Positions 1 through 6,508 of a DNA stretch of 44,562 bases are shown one piece after another. How positions within the stretch are numbered: position 1 is the stretch's first letter; every line of letters starts with the position of its first letter. The stretch spans positions 1 through 44,562 of the forward strand of contig NZ_BMXS01000030.1 in the NCBI RefSeq assembly GCF_014651875.1. The letters are read 5' to 3'. The notes beneath the pieces are model-generated. The model was not told the origin of the DNA, did not search any database, and was given only the letters and a program-made list of their open reading frames with translations. Both the position numbers and the translations under genes were made by a program. This stretch comes from Litchfieldella qijiaojingensis. Its GTDB lineage: Bacteria; Pseudomonadota; Gammaproteobacteria; Pseudomonadales; Halomonadaceae.

Positions 1-127
1 TGAGGGGATCCCGCCGTTTTGCGTTGTCGAGGTCGTTCGGGCTACGCCCTCACGACCTCGACGACACACGATCTCGGCTTTCTCATCTTGATTGTCGCGT
101 GACTCTCACCTTGATTGTCGCTGTACA
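1..127. mobile_element. End of an insertion sequence, probably IS21 family
   Basis: On the minus strand a sequence starting TGTACAGCGACAATC begins abruptly inside an M16-like lipoprotein gene, at about position 127. An 18-bp stretch (81-98) is repeated with one mismatch at 104-121, a spacing of 23 bp. A 5'-TGT tip followed by tandem terminal repeats is typical of IS21-family ends. The TGA at position 1 could be the stop of an istB-like gene lying outside the window, but this is a guess. A long hairpin at 23-65 lies inside the element. The family assignment is inference; no transposase is in view. Confidence 0.5.
23..65. repeat. Long hairpin inside the IS end
   Basis: Arms of 14 bases at 23-36 and 52-65 pair with one G/T wobble around a 15-base loop. 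The loop holds a second small palindrome (gggc-tac-gccc). It lies between the presumed end of a transposition gene and the terminal repeats. A role as terminator or as protection of the IS from outside transcription is possible, but there is no T-run. Confidence 0.5.
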
Positions 128-351
128 GCCGCCGCCTTATTGGTATCCTCACGGTAAGCCCAGTCAGTAGGCCAAGCAACATGCATAGCAACATCATCAC
201 CTTCAGGCACATGAATCAAAGTGTAATGAATCCCACCAGGGCTGACTTCGCTGCTGGCAGCAGGAGTGCCTTCATTGCTTTCTTCCGAAGAACAAGCAGC
301 AAGGCTGACAATGACGGCAGCCAGTGGAATCAGTCGAATCATTCGAATCAT
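106..351 (-). pseudogene. M16 peptidase-like lipoprotein, truncated by the IS
   Basis: The protein begins with a lipoprotein signal ending in LAAC (Cys20), followed by a Ser/Glu/Gly-rich linker. A beta-rich stretch (IHYTLIHVPEGDD...) resembles the start of an M16 (insulinase/PqqL-type) domain. After about 75 residues the frame runs into the IS end and stops, so most of the protein is missing. The start codon overlaps the stop of the upstream M16 gene (ATGA at 348-351), and GAGGAGA lies 6-7 bases ahead. M16B enzymes often work as a pair, one subunit with HxxEH and one without; this was probably the partner. The assignment to M16 rests on the neighbour and a short similarity. Confidence 0.6.
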
Positions 352-1595
352 TCGAATCTCTCCTCGGGGCCGATGAAAGCAACGGCAGTTCGCCCTTCCC
401 CGGCTATTTCGTTGAGTAAGGCATTGATCGTTTGGTGAGAAAGGTTGTGCTTGAGGCGCTTCACATCAGAGGATTGTAGCGGCTCGCGAAGCGCAGAGAC
501 GCGGTCAAGGACATAGTCAGCCATCCAGCGTGCACTTTCATCGCTGTCATCCCAGTCAGGCCAGAAATGTTCAAGGCGGCTGAAAACACGGTTATAGGTC
601 TCTTCAGGAATACCTATGGCTGCGATCTCAGCAAGTGCTTCCTCAAATTCGGTTCCCATATCGATCAGTGACACTTCACGGTCAGGCGCGGCGGTAAAGC
701 TGAGTTCGATATGACGCTCATCGATAGGCCAGACTTGCACATCAAAACGGCGTGCAATGGCGGCATCAAAACGTAAGGGGCCAGCTAACCCCCCCGGCAA
801 GTTGGTATCGAGGATATCCCGCAACAGCGTTGTGTGCGCCTCAAGCAGATCGAACTGTACAGGCTCGGGCAGCGCGACTACCCTTCGCAAGGTCAAACGC
901 GGAGATGCACTCGCCTGGGGATAGCGCAGCATCGTCTTGGCTGGTGAGGCCAGCTCAAAGATTGGCGGCGCGATATCAGCATTCTCTTTTTCCCACTCTG
1001 GCCAGCCAACTCCTTGCAACGCTCGGCTAACCTGCCGTTCGCTTACATCACCGGTCACCACCAGAATGGCATTATCCGGCTGATGGGTAGCCTCGTGCAG
1101 CGCGCGAGCTTCGTCATAACCCAGTGTGCTGATGTCGTCTGGCGTGCCAATCACCAAGGACGCTATGGAATTATCAGCATAGAGAAACGCATTCATCGCT
1201 TCAGCCGCTTGCGCATCCAGTTTATTGACGGTTTGAGACTCGAATTCACGCAGGATGATATCGCGCTCTTCTTCAGCAAATTCAGAAGGAATGTCCAAAG
1301 GGTGAAAAAGGCCCGAAAGGGTTTGCATTATATCTTCTAGCTCGTCAGGTTTACCGGAAAGCCAATAACCGGCAGCATAGCGATTCGTCCAGGCATTGGA
1401 GTGCCGGTCAGCGCTTCGCTGTTTAGCACCGACTGTATTCAGCCAAGCGAGATGCTCAACATAATGAGCCAACCCAGAGGCTGGATGGCCATGCCCAATA
1501 ATGACGTGGGCCTGAATCTCCCGCTCATCGGTACTTTGGACATAGACCTCATGTTCCTGGATCGAAGAACTGTCCACGAAGAAGCGGACGATCAA
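348..1595 (-). CDS. Membrane-anchored M16 family zinc peptidase, frameshifted at its N-terminus
   Basis: The inverted zinc motif HYVEH (44-48) and a distal Glu in EERDIILREFE (Glu117) mark an active M16 (insulinase/PqqL/AlbF-type) peptidase of about 415 residues, the length of a single-chain M16B subunit. The open frame gives only a TTG start with no ribosome site. The natural start is probably the ATG at 1665-1663, which overlaps the stop of the upstream gene (TAATG). From there the sequence reads MAAKK and continues into FGFFELVVRGG and a membrane helix, if the A8 run at 1649-1656 had seven A. As written, the ATG frame stops after ten codons. This is either a real frameshift, transcriptional slippage or a sequencing error. 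The likely role is maturation or degradation of the nearby peptide. Confidence 0.7.
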   Translation of the reverse strand: MIVRFFVDSSSIQEHEVYVQSTDEREIQAHVIIGHGHPASGLAHYVEHLAWLNTVGAKQRSADRHSNAWTNRYAAGYWLSGKPDELEDIMQTLSGLFHPLDIPSEFAEEERDIILREFESQTVNKLDAQAAEAMNAFLYADNSIASLVIGTPDDISTLGYDEARALHEATHQPDNAILVVTGDVSERQVSRALQGVGWPEWEKENADIAPPIFELASPAKTMLRYPQASASPRLTLRRVVALPEPVQFDLLEAHTTLLRDILDTNLPGGLAGPLRFDAAIARRFDVQVWPIDERHIELSFTAAPDREVSLIDMGTEFEEALAEIAAIGIPEETYNRVFSRLEHFWPDWDDSDESARWMADYVLDRVSALREPLQSSDVKRLKHNLSHQTINALLNEIAGEGRTAVAFIGPEERFE

Positions 1596-1664
1596 GAAAA
1601 AGGCAACACCCGCGCCCCCCCTAACAACCAGTTCAAAAAAACCAAAGATTTTTTTTGGCAGCCA

Positions 1665-1835
1665 TTACTCCATATACCTATCAATCAACCAATACGCTAT
1701 CCAGAATATCACCAAGAAAACCAAGATATGGACTTCCTCAGCCATCGGGTATCCGGTTCCAAGAGGGCGATATTGATAAATCACTATCAAAGGGATAATT
1801 ACAAAAACCCTTGCCAAAAAGACCTTCATCATCAT
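1665..1835 (-). CDS. Small two-helix membrane protein of unknown function
   Basis: This 56-residue protein has two hydrophobic segments (FLARVFVIIPLIVIYQY and ILVFLVIFWIAYWLI) separated by a short charged loop. The start was placed at the ATG triplet 1835-1827, behind AGAGG; a longer frame to 1871 lacks a good ribosome site. It lies between the glycine-rich peptide gene and the M16 gene, and its stop overlaps the probable M16 start. Immunity proteins of microcins are often small membrane proteins of this kind, so immunity is a fair guess, but no homologue is recognised. Confidence 0.55.
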   Translation of the reverse strand: MMMKVFLARVFVIIPLIVIYQYRPLGTGYPMAEEVHILVFLVIFWIAYWLIDRYME

Positions 1836-1850
1836 TTCCTCTTTATTATA

Positions 1851-1883
1851 TGGCATACCAATGTGAGGCACACTGGCATGCCA
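1851..1883 (-). promoter_or_regulatory. Intergenic hairpin after the glycine-rich peptide gene
   Basis: Ten-base arms, tggcatacca at 1851-1860 and tggcatgcca at 1874-1883, pair with one mismatch around a 13-base loop. There is no T-run after it on the minus strand. It could be an RNA processing or partial-termination structure that keeps peptide mRNA more abundant than the downstream genes. Confidence 0.35.
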
Positions 1884-1917
1884 TGGTGGAATAATGGCAA
1901 ATTTATTTACGCATCAA

Positions 1918-2235
1918 TCACCTGTCTCTCCCACCCTTATCAAACCCGCGATATCCTCCAATAATGGACGCGCCTATTTGGGCTGCCCTACCGATGGGTG
2001 AAACACTCGCTGCAATGAAACCAGCCGTTACAACATTATGCTGTCTAGGTGTCAAAGGCCCTGTTCCTAATCCATTGCCCGTGCGAGCGGCTTGGTGGTT
2101 CCCTGGATCACTCCCGCCTCCGGGTCCTAAGGTAGCTCTTCCCCTACCTCTACTAGAGCCACCGCTACTACCGCCGCCACCGAAGCTGATGGTGCTGTAC
2201 AGATCAGTCATTGACACTTGATAAACATCCTTCAT
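1918..2235 (-). CDS. Glycine-rich small peptide, putative microcin/RiPP precursor
   Basis: The product is 105 residues. The first 20 (MKDVYQVSMTDLYSTISFGG) resemble double-glycine leaders of microcins, such as the MREISQKDL... leader of microcin E492. After the GG come a Gly/Ser/Arg-rich tract (20-60), a hydrophobic small-residue stretch (about 67-94, with GxxxG-like spacing) and a basic tail ending GYRGFDKGGRDR. There is no cysteine. If cleavage follows Gly20, Lys100 is the only lysine left, which makes it the obvious target of the lysine acyltransferase encoded upstream. AAGGGA lies 7 bases ahead of the ATG. Function as a precursor is inferred from leader, size, composition and neighbours; a C39-type exporter is not in the window and may lie beyond the IS. 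Confidence 0.6.
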   Translation of the reverse strand: MKDVYQVSMTDLYSTISFGGGGSSGGSSRGRGRATLGPGGGSDPGNHQAARTGNGLGTGPLTPRQHNVVTAGFIAASVSPIGRAAQIGASIIGGYRGFDKGGRDR

Positions 2236-2320
2236 TTTCTATTCCCTTCTTGTTGCGGGTCGGATCTGTTATCGCCACCGCTGTCGTTGTTTGCTGGGTT
2301 TCCTACCCAGCTGCTTCACT

Positions 2321-2351
2321 GGGTGGGGAGATCGCTATCATCTCTCCACCC
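2321..2351 (-). promoter_or_regulatory. Hairpin between acyltransferase and precursor genes
   Basis: Twelve-base arms at 2321-2332 and 2340-2351 pair with a single mismatch around a 7-base loop. A smaller stem (acccag/ctgggt, 2305-2325) overlaps it. Neither has a T-run on the minus strand. The pair sits in the 141-base gap before the peptide gene, where an attenuator, an mRNA-processing site or an internal promoter region would fit. Confidence 0.35.
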
Positions 2352-2376
2352 ACTCCCGCATTTAGCCATGCGGAAA

Positions 2377-2829
2377 TTACACTTCCGTCTCTTTTCGCTT
2401 ACGACGCAAATTCACACCCGTCCATCGATTGACGCTACGAACCGAGCCATCATGGCAGCGGCGTAGGCTAGTGGCGACTTCGCTGGGAAACTGGTGATGC
2501 GTCATATCGTAGAGTACTTCTCGTATATTGCCGTAAGGCGTTATCCAGTCGTTAAAAAACAACCGGTCACCACCACTCCACTCATCATGGTTTAGAGCTC
2601 GCCCGGTGGTATGTATATCACGCTCAACTTCATCGGAAAGCCAGGCCCACGTCACCATGCCCGCCGGCAAGCCCTCTGGCGTCAAATAAAAACGCACCTG
2701 ATTGCACCAGAGTGCAGGCAGAACCTCCGTACAGAAATAGTCTCCAAGTCCGAACTGCCTATGGTATTCAGACTGCGCCAAAAGCTCCAGTGCATAACCC
2801 ACGCTGGCGTAATAGTCGACACTCACCAT
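2377..2829 (-). CDS. Toxin-activating lysine acyltransferase (HlyC/RtxC family)
   Basis: These enzymes move a fatty acyl group from acyl-ACP to a lysine side chain of an RTX protoxin in the cytoplasm. The 150-residue protein has the family layout: His23 in SEYHRQF, aligning with catalytic His23 of E. coli HlyC; the central PAGMVTWAWLS strand; and SGGDRLFFNDWITPYG, whose Asp94 matches HlyC Asp92. The FPSEVATSLR helix follows. Its start overlaps the end of the upstream gene by 7 bases, so the two are translationally coupled. No RTX toxin gene is near; the only plausible substrate in view is the glycine-rich peptide just downstream. The family call is firm; the substrate is inference. Confidence 0.85.
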   Translation of the reverse strand: MVSVDYYASVGYALELLAQSEYHRQFGLGDYFCTEVLPALWCNQVRFYLTPEGLPAGMVTWAWLSDEVERDIHTTGRALNHDEWSGGDRLFFNDWITPYGNIREVLYDMTHHQFPSEVATSLRRCHDGSVRSVNRWTGVNLRRKRKETEV

Positions 2830-3980
2830 ACAAGCATCTCCTGAGAAGCATTTCGCGTGTAACTTACCTTTACTCCTTCCATCATACTGACGTGCTTCTC
2901 AAGCGCGCGTTGCAGATTAAAGCGTTTTCCCAATAGTGCAGTCTGGCGAGTAAGCGTCACATTATTAGCCACATCTAAACGTATCCATGTTGCGTATCCC
3001 ACTGGTTTCCGCTCATTGTCCAGTGCAATAAAGGCGGTGCGATTTTCTAGATGTTTTAGAAGCTCCAGATAATAATCATCAATATACGCTTTGAATTCAT
3101 TCTGACCGTAGCTAATATCAAGCAGCGCCATAACACCCAGGCTTCGATACGCATCGACTGCAGATAGCTCAGCATTAGACTGTGATAAGGGTGGAAAGGA
3201 ATTTTTAATATCACCTGCGCTTTTCGCCAAGGCGTCTATAGGTAGATATGCCATGGCGTCGCGACCACTTGAAAGAAAAGTAAAAAGCCAATCCTTTTGA
3301 CCACTGCAATACATTTGCATGGCAGCTAAACGCGCAAGTGGGTAGTTTTTGTAATAGTGATAAGAAATGTCCGTATGATTCAGGGAATCCTCCAGCGCGT
3401 CGACACAACTCCCCAGATAAAAGTCGTTCTCACTATACCATACATCCACTAATGCAGGATGCAGATTAGGCAAATGCACTTTAACATAATCAAGGAGAAG
3501 CAGTTCGCCTATAAAAGCACAGGTTTCACGTCCAACCGGCGGCATCGTTTCGTGGTTTGATAGAAGTATCTGTAATGCGTGAGCTGTTTCGTGTGCAAGG
3601 CACATCAAGTCTTCAACTCGACCGCTCCAATTCATTAAAATGGTCGGTGAATTACCTAGGCCTTTATCAACGGTATGAGGGATAACGTCCCTGCTATTCA
3701 GGCTTTGATGTTCAACATTGTTGAACAAGAGGTGTTCTATTTCGCTTTTGTTGGCGAACGCCACTACCAAAGCAGGAATGATAATATCGTTGTAACACTC
3801 ACATTGAGATTTCAATGCGCCCACCAAGTGAGCTTGATCAGCAACTGCCACTCTACTATGAAAGAGAGAGTGCGAGGGGGGAGGGATTTCAAGGTCTTCA
3901 GTATAACAAGCGTAGATCGCACCTTGCACTTGGGATGCGCTCAACCCATGAAGCGCAAGCCAATCAACACATGTGTACAT
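2823..3980 (-). CDS. M3-like zinc metallopeptidase fused to a degenerate HlyC-type acyltransferase domain
   Basis: HETAH (130-134) is a gluzincin zinc site, and Glu159 in CAFIGELLL lies 25 residues after the second His, the same spacing as His477-Glu502 in thimet oligopeptidase (M3). The rest of an M3 fold is short or divergent. Residues about 282-336 align with the start of the neighbouring acyltransferase: ALLDISYG to ALELLAQS, and KPVGYATWIRLD to LPAGMVTWAWLS. The catalytic His falls on a Glu and the Asp motif is absent, so this part is probably a binding or dimerisation module. AAGGAG precedes the ATG. It is the first gene of the operon. A role in leader removal or in presenting the substrate is inferred. 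Confidence 0.7.
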   Translation of the reverse strand: MYTCVDWLALHGLSASQVQGAIYACYTEDLEIPPPSHSLFHSRVAVADQAHLVGALKSQCECYNDIIIPALVVAFANKSEIEHLLFNNVEHQSLNSRDVIPHTVDKGLGNSPTILMNWSGRVEDLMCLAHETAHALQILLSNHETMPPVGRETCAFIGELLLLDYVKVHLPNLHPALVDVWYSENDFYLGSCVDALEDSLNHTDISYHYYKNYPLARLAAMQMYCSGQKDWLFTFLSSGRDAMAYLPIDALAKSAGDIKNSFPPLSQSNAELSAVDAYRSLGVMALLDISYGQNEFKAYIDDYYLELLKHLENRTAFIALDNERKPVGYATWIRLDVANNVTLTRQTALLGKRFNLQRALEKHVSMMEGVKVSYTRNASQEMLVW

Positions 3981-4019
3981 TGTCTCTCCTTTCTCATCCT
4001 TGAAAAATTGAGATACTAA

Positions 4020-4229
4020 CTACCAAGCTGATTTTTTCCTGCTTCTGTTTCTCCAACCATCTACATAAGCACCATCTTTAAAAACTATCACTGACACAAC
4101 AGATGCGCAAGCAGTCGATCCCTTTAAATTTACGGGGTGGACGGTTTGCTCCTCCTCATACAGCATGTAGTAGTGGGCGCTTAATTCGATGACACCATGT
4201 TGACCGGATTGGTGGCCGATCGTGACCAT
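4020..4229 (-). other. Short open frame upstream of the operon, perhaps a gene remnant
   Basis: A frame ending 39 bases before the metallopeptidase start encodes a 69-residue product, or 48 residues from an internal ATG at 4166. The C-terminal half (VSVIVFKDGAYVDGW, then a basic tail RNRSRKKSAW) looks protein-like and shares the low GC of the island. No convincing ribosome site is present. Its upstream part runs into transposase-like sequence, so it may be the tail of a gene cut by that insertion, or the operon leader. No family recognised. Confidence 0.25.
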
Positions 4230-4345
4230 CCGCGCACGTACCGCGAGTTCGCTGAGATGTATCCCGACGATGCGACCTGCGCTGCGTGGTTGGGACTACT
4301 GCGCTGGCCCAGTGGCTTCATCTGCCCGGCGTGCGGGACTGCTGT
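4197..4345 (+). pseudogene. IS1595-family transposase remnant (N-terminal part)
   Basis: The frame from the ATG at 4197 contains FAEMYPDDATCAAWLGLLRW and then PSGFICPACG. This matches the usual opening of IS1595-type transposases, a helical segment followed by RWPxGFxCPxCG, the first half of a zinc ribbon. After CPACGTAV the sequence changes to material read on the other strand as a YitT-like protein, so only about 50 residues remain and the DDE catalytic domain is absent. It marks an old insertion at the edge of the island. Confidence 0.65.
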
Positions 4346-4436
4346 GACCCCGCACGCCGAGGGCCACGAACAGGGTCCCCAGCAGCATGGCCAGAAGGTC
4401 TTCGTAGAATCGATGCGGGTCGGTAGGCTGCGCCTA
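4340..4436 (-). pseudogene. YitT-like membrane protein remnant (N-terminal part)
   Basis: On the minus strand a frame just after a TAG reads AQPTDPHRFYEDLLAMLLG, continuing into TLFVALGV. This resembles the N-terminus of YitT-family membrane proteins (short polar start, FEDLLA, first helix). It has no start codon in frame and breaks into transposase sequence after about 30 residues. It is probably a fragment left by the insertion at about 4340. The assignment rests on one short stretch. Confidence 0.4.
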
Positions 4437-4516
4437 GGCGTGAATGGGCGTCCTTCGCGAGCGGGATGGGAGGCCGGCGGAGACACGTCACACGGTTGTG
4501 CCGCCGTCTACCAAGC

Positions 4517-6322
4517 TCAGCCCAGGAGCTCAGCATGCTCCACCATCAACTGCAGCGACTCGCGCCCCTTCCAGCGATTGCGTGACAGTTTGTAGGCGCA
4601 ATGCAGCCGATCGCCCAGGACGAAGGCCGGCACTTCTCCCGGTGTCAGGGCACGGAACCAGATGGCACGCGCAGCGATTCCCTTCTGTGACAGCTCGAGC
4701 ATCAGGTGATTACCCTCGCTTCCTACGACACGCAGGTTCTCGACCAGGAATTCGCCCTCGAACAGCGGTGCGTCGAACTCGCGGCCATAGGGTGCAAGAC
4801 GCTCCAACTCATCAAGCGTGGCCAGCGATAGTTGCTCGGGCAGCAGTTCACCATCGGTGAATACGCATGGATAGAGTTCGCGGGTGCCTAGCTGCTCGCT
4901 CACTGCTTGCAGGAAGGCCTCACGGAAGGTATCGAGGTAGACCTCAGGTAAACCGATCCCCGCCGCGCCCCGATGACCACCGAAACGCGGCAACGCCTCG
5001 GGCGCCAGTTCATGGGTGCGCTGTAGGGCATCACGCAGATGCAACCCTTCGATCGAGCGCCCTGAACCGGTGAGCATGGAAGGCGCCGCGGCGCGAGTCA
5101 GTACTAACGTCGGCCGGCCAAAGGCCTGGACCAGGCGCGATGCGACGATGCCCTGGACTCCGGCGTGCCCGTCTTCGAGAAACACCACCAGCGCCGGTGC
5201 ATCAACGGCCAATTGCGGCATGGCCAGCGCGCGGGCGGCTTCAGTCATTTCCGCCTCGATGGCCTTGCGCGACTGGTTGTCGGCATCCAACACGTCGAGG
5301 TGCTGCTGCGCCGCGCCATCGTCGTCAGCGAGCATGAAGTGCAGTGCCGCGTAGGGATCGTCCAGACGCGAGCGAGCGTTGATGCGCGGCCCCATCTGAA
5401 AGGCCAGAGTCTCGGCATCGAAGGGCACGCTGTCGGCACCCAGGCGTGCGGCCATCGCTCGCCAGCAGGCGGCCTCCATGCGATTGATCAGCGTCAGGCC
5501 ATGTGCCACCACTGCGCGGTTGGCGGCGCTGCCCCCCAACGACACGCAATCGGCAACGGTTCCAAGCGCGACGTAAGAAAGCCAGGGTGAAAGTTTGGGA
5601 GTTGAGGCAGGCAATGCGCCCCACCCGATCAACACACTGCGCGTCAACGACATCACCAGCCAGGCCACCATGCAGCCGGCGATGGTCGGGTCGGGATAGT
5701 CGCAGTCGTCACGGGTCGGATTGACTGTGGCATGGGCCGAGGCTGGTGGCCCTTCGAGCGGCAGCGCGTGGTGGTCGGTGACGATCACCTCGATACCCGC
5801 TTCCTTAAGACGCGCAATGCGCGGCTCGTCGGAGGAACCGCAATCGGCGGTGATTACCAGGCCAGGGCGCGGTGAAAGGCGTAGAGTTCGCTCCACCAAA
5901 GGCAGGCTAATGCCATAACCATCATGGATACGATGGCCAATCAAGCTGTGCAGCTTGTGGGCGGGGACGCCGAACAGTTCACTCAGGGTACGCAGGATCA
6001 CCACATGGGAAGTGATGCCGTCGACATCGTAGTCGGTGAGGATACCGATATGCTCACCCTCGGTCACCGCCTGGGCGATACGCTCGGCGGCACGTCGGGC
6101 ATCCGCCAGGCGCTCGGGGTGTTCGAGGTGGCGCAGACTGGGCGAGACCAGGGGCGCCAACTCACCGCGATAGCCGGACAACCGGCCAGCCAGAACCCGG
6201 GCCTGGAGCTCGCTCAGTCCCTCGGCCTGGGCCCGGGCGTAGAGCGCTTCGTCACGTGGACGCGGAAGGATACGCGTTCTGAGCAGATCCGGGCCAAGGG
6301 GCAGGGCGATCTCCGTATCCAA
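4517..6322 (-). CDS. recJ: Single-stranded-DNA 5'-3' exonuclease RecJ
   Basis: RecJ degrades single-stranded DNA from 5' ends in RecF-pathway recombination and mismatch repair. DHH-family motifs are in order: DYDVDG (about 97-102), ADCGSSD (about 159), TDHHAL (DHH 183-185), and the DHHA1 motif GGHRGAAG (448-455), followed by a C-terminal OB-like domain. Two motifs are slightly unusual: DYDVDG where DYDADG is common, and ADCGSS. I chose the TTG at 6322 (601 residues) because AAGAGGAG lies 7 bases ahead and it gives the family's length. In-frame ATGs up to 6415 would add up to 31 residues. It lies downstream of thrC on the same strand. Confidence 0.85.
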   Translation of the reverse strand: MDTEIALPLGPDLLRTRILPRPRDEALYARAQAEGLSELQARVLAGRLSGYRGELAPLVSPSLRHLEHPERLADARRAAERIAQAVTEGEHIGILTDYDVDGITSHVVILRTLSELFGVPAHKLHSLIGHRIHDGYGISLPLVERTLRLSPRPGLVITADCGSSDEPRIARLKEAGIEVIVTDHHALPLEGPPASAHATVNPTRDDCDYPDPTIAGCMVAWLVMSLTRSVLIGWGALPASTPKLSPWLSYVALGTVADCVSLGGSAANRAVVAHGLTLINRMEAACWRAMAARLGADSVPFDAETLAFQMGPRINARSRLDDPYAALHFMLADDDGAAQQHLDVLDADNQSRKAIEAEMTEAARALAMPQLAVDAPALVVFLEDGHAGVQGIVASRLVQAFGRPTLVLTRAAAPSMLTGSGRSIEGLHLRDALQRTHELAPEALPRFGGHRGAAGIGLPEVYLDTFREAFLQAVSEQLGTRELYPCVFTDGELLPEQLSLATLDELERLAPYGREFDAPLFEGEFLVENLRVVGSEGNHLMLELSQKGIAARAIWFRALTPGEVPAFVLGDRLHCAYKLSRNRWKGRESLQLMVEHAELLG

Positions 6323-6508
6323 GCGAACACTCCTCTTTTCTTCACTGCCCTCATGGCAAGACCGAGCCGGCATGACAACCGGCGGGGACATGAACGAGCA
6401 AAGCTTGTACGGCAAGAATGCCGAACTGGAGCGCCCAAAGATAAACTCACCGCGTCATTGCGATTCATGGTGACGCTAGGCAACATCCGAGTCCGGCGAT
6501 GACCTCGA

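Noticed and set aside
23-65. Hairpin considered as an integron attC site
   Set aside because: Lacks the paired R and L core sites (no GTTRRRY at a cassette edge) and lies inside IS terminal sequence.
2377-2829. Acyltransferase read as part of an RTX toxin operon
   Set aside because: No gene with GGxGxDxxx calcium-binding repeats and no HlyB/HlyD-type exporter is in the window.
4345-4595. Continuation of the IS1595 transposase frame into recJ
   Set aside because: After CPACGTAV the residues lose all family similarity and the DNA reads as other genes on the opposite strand.
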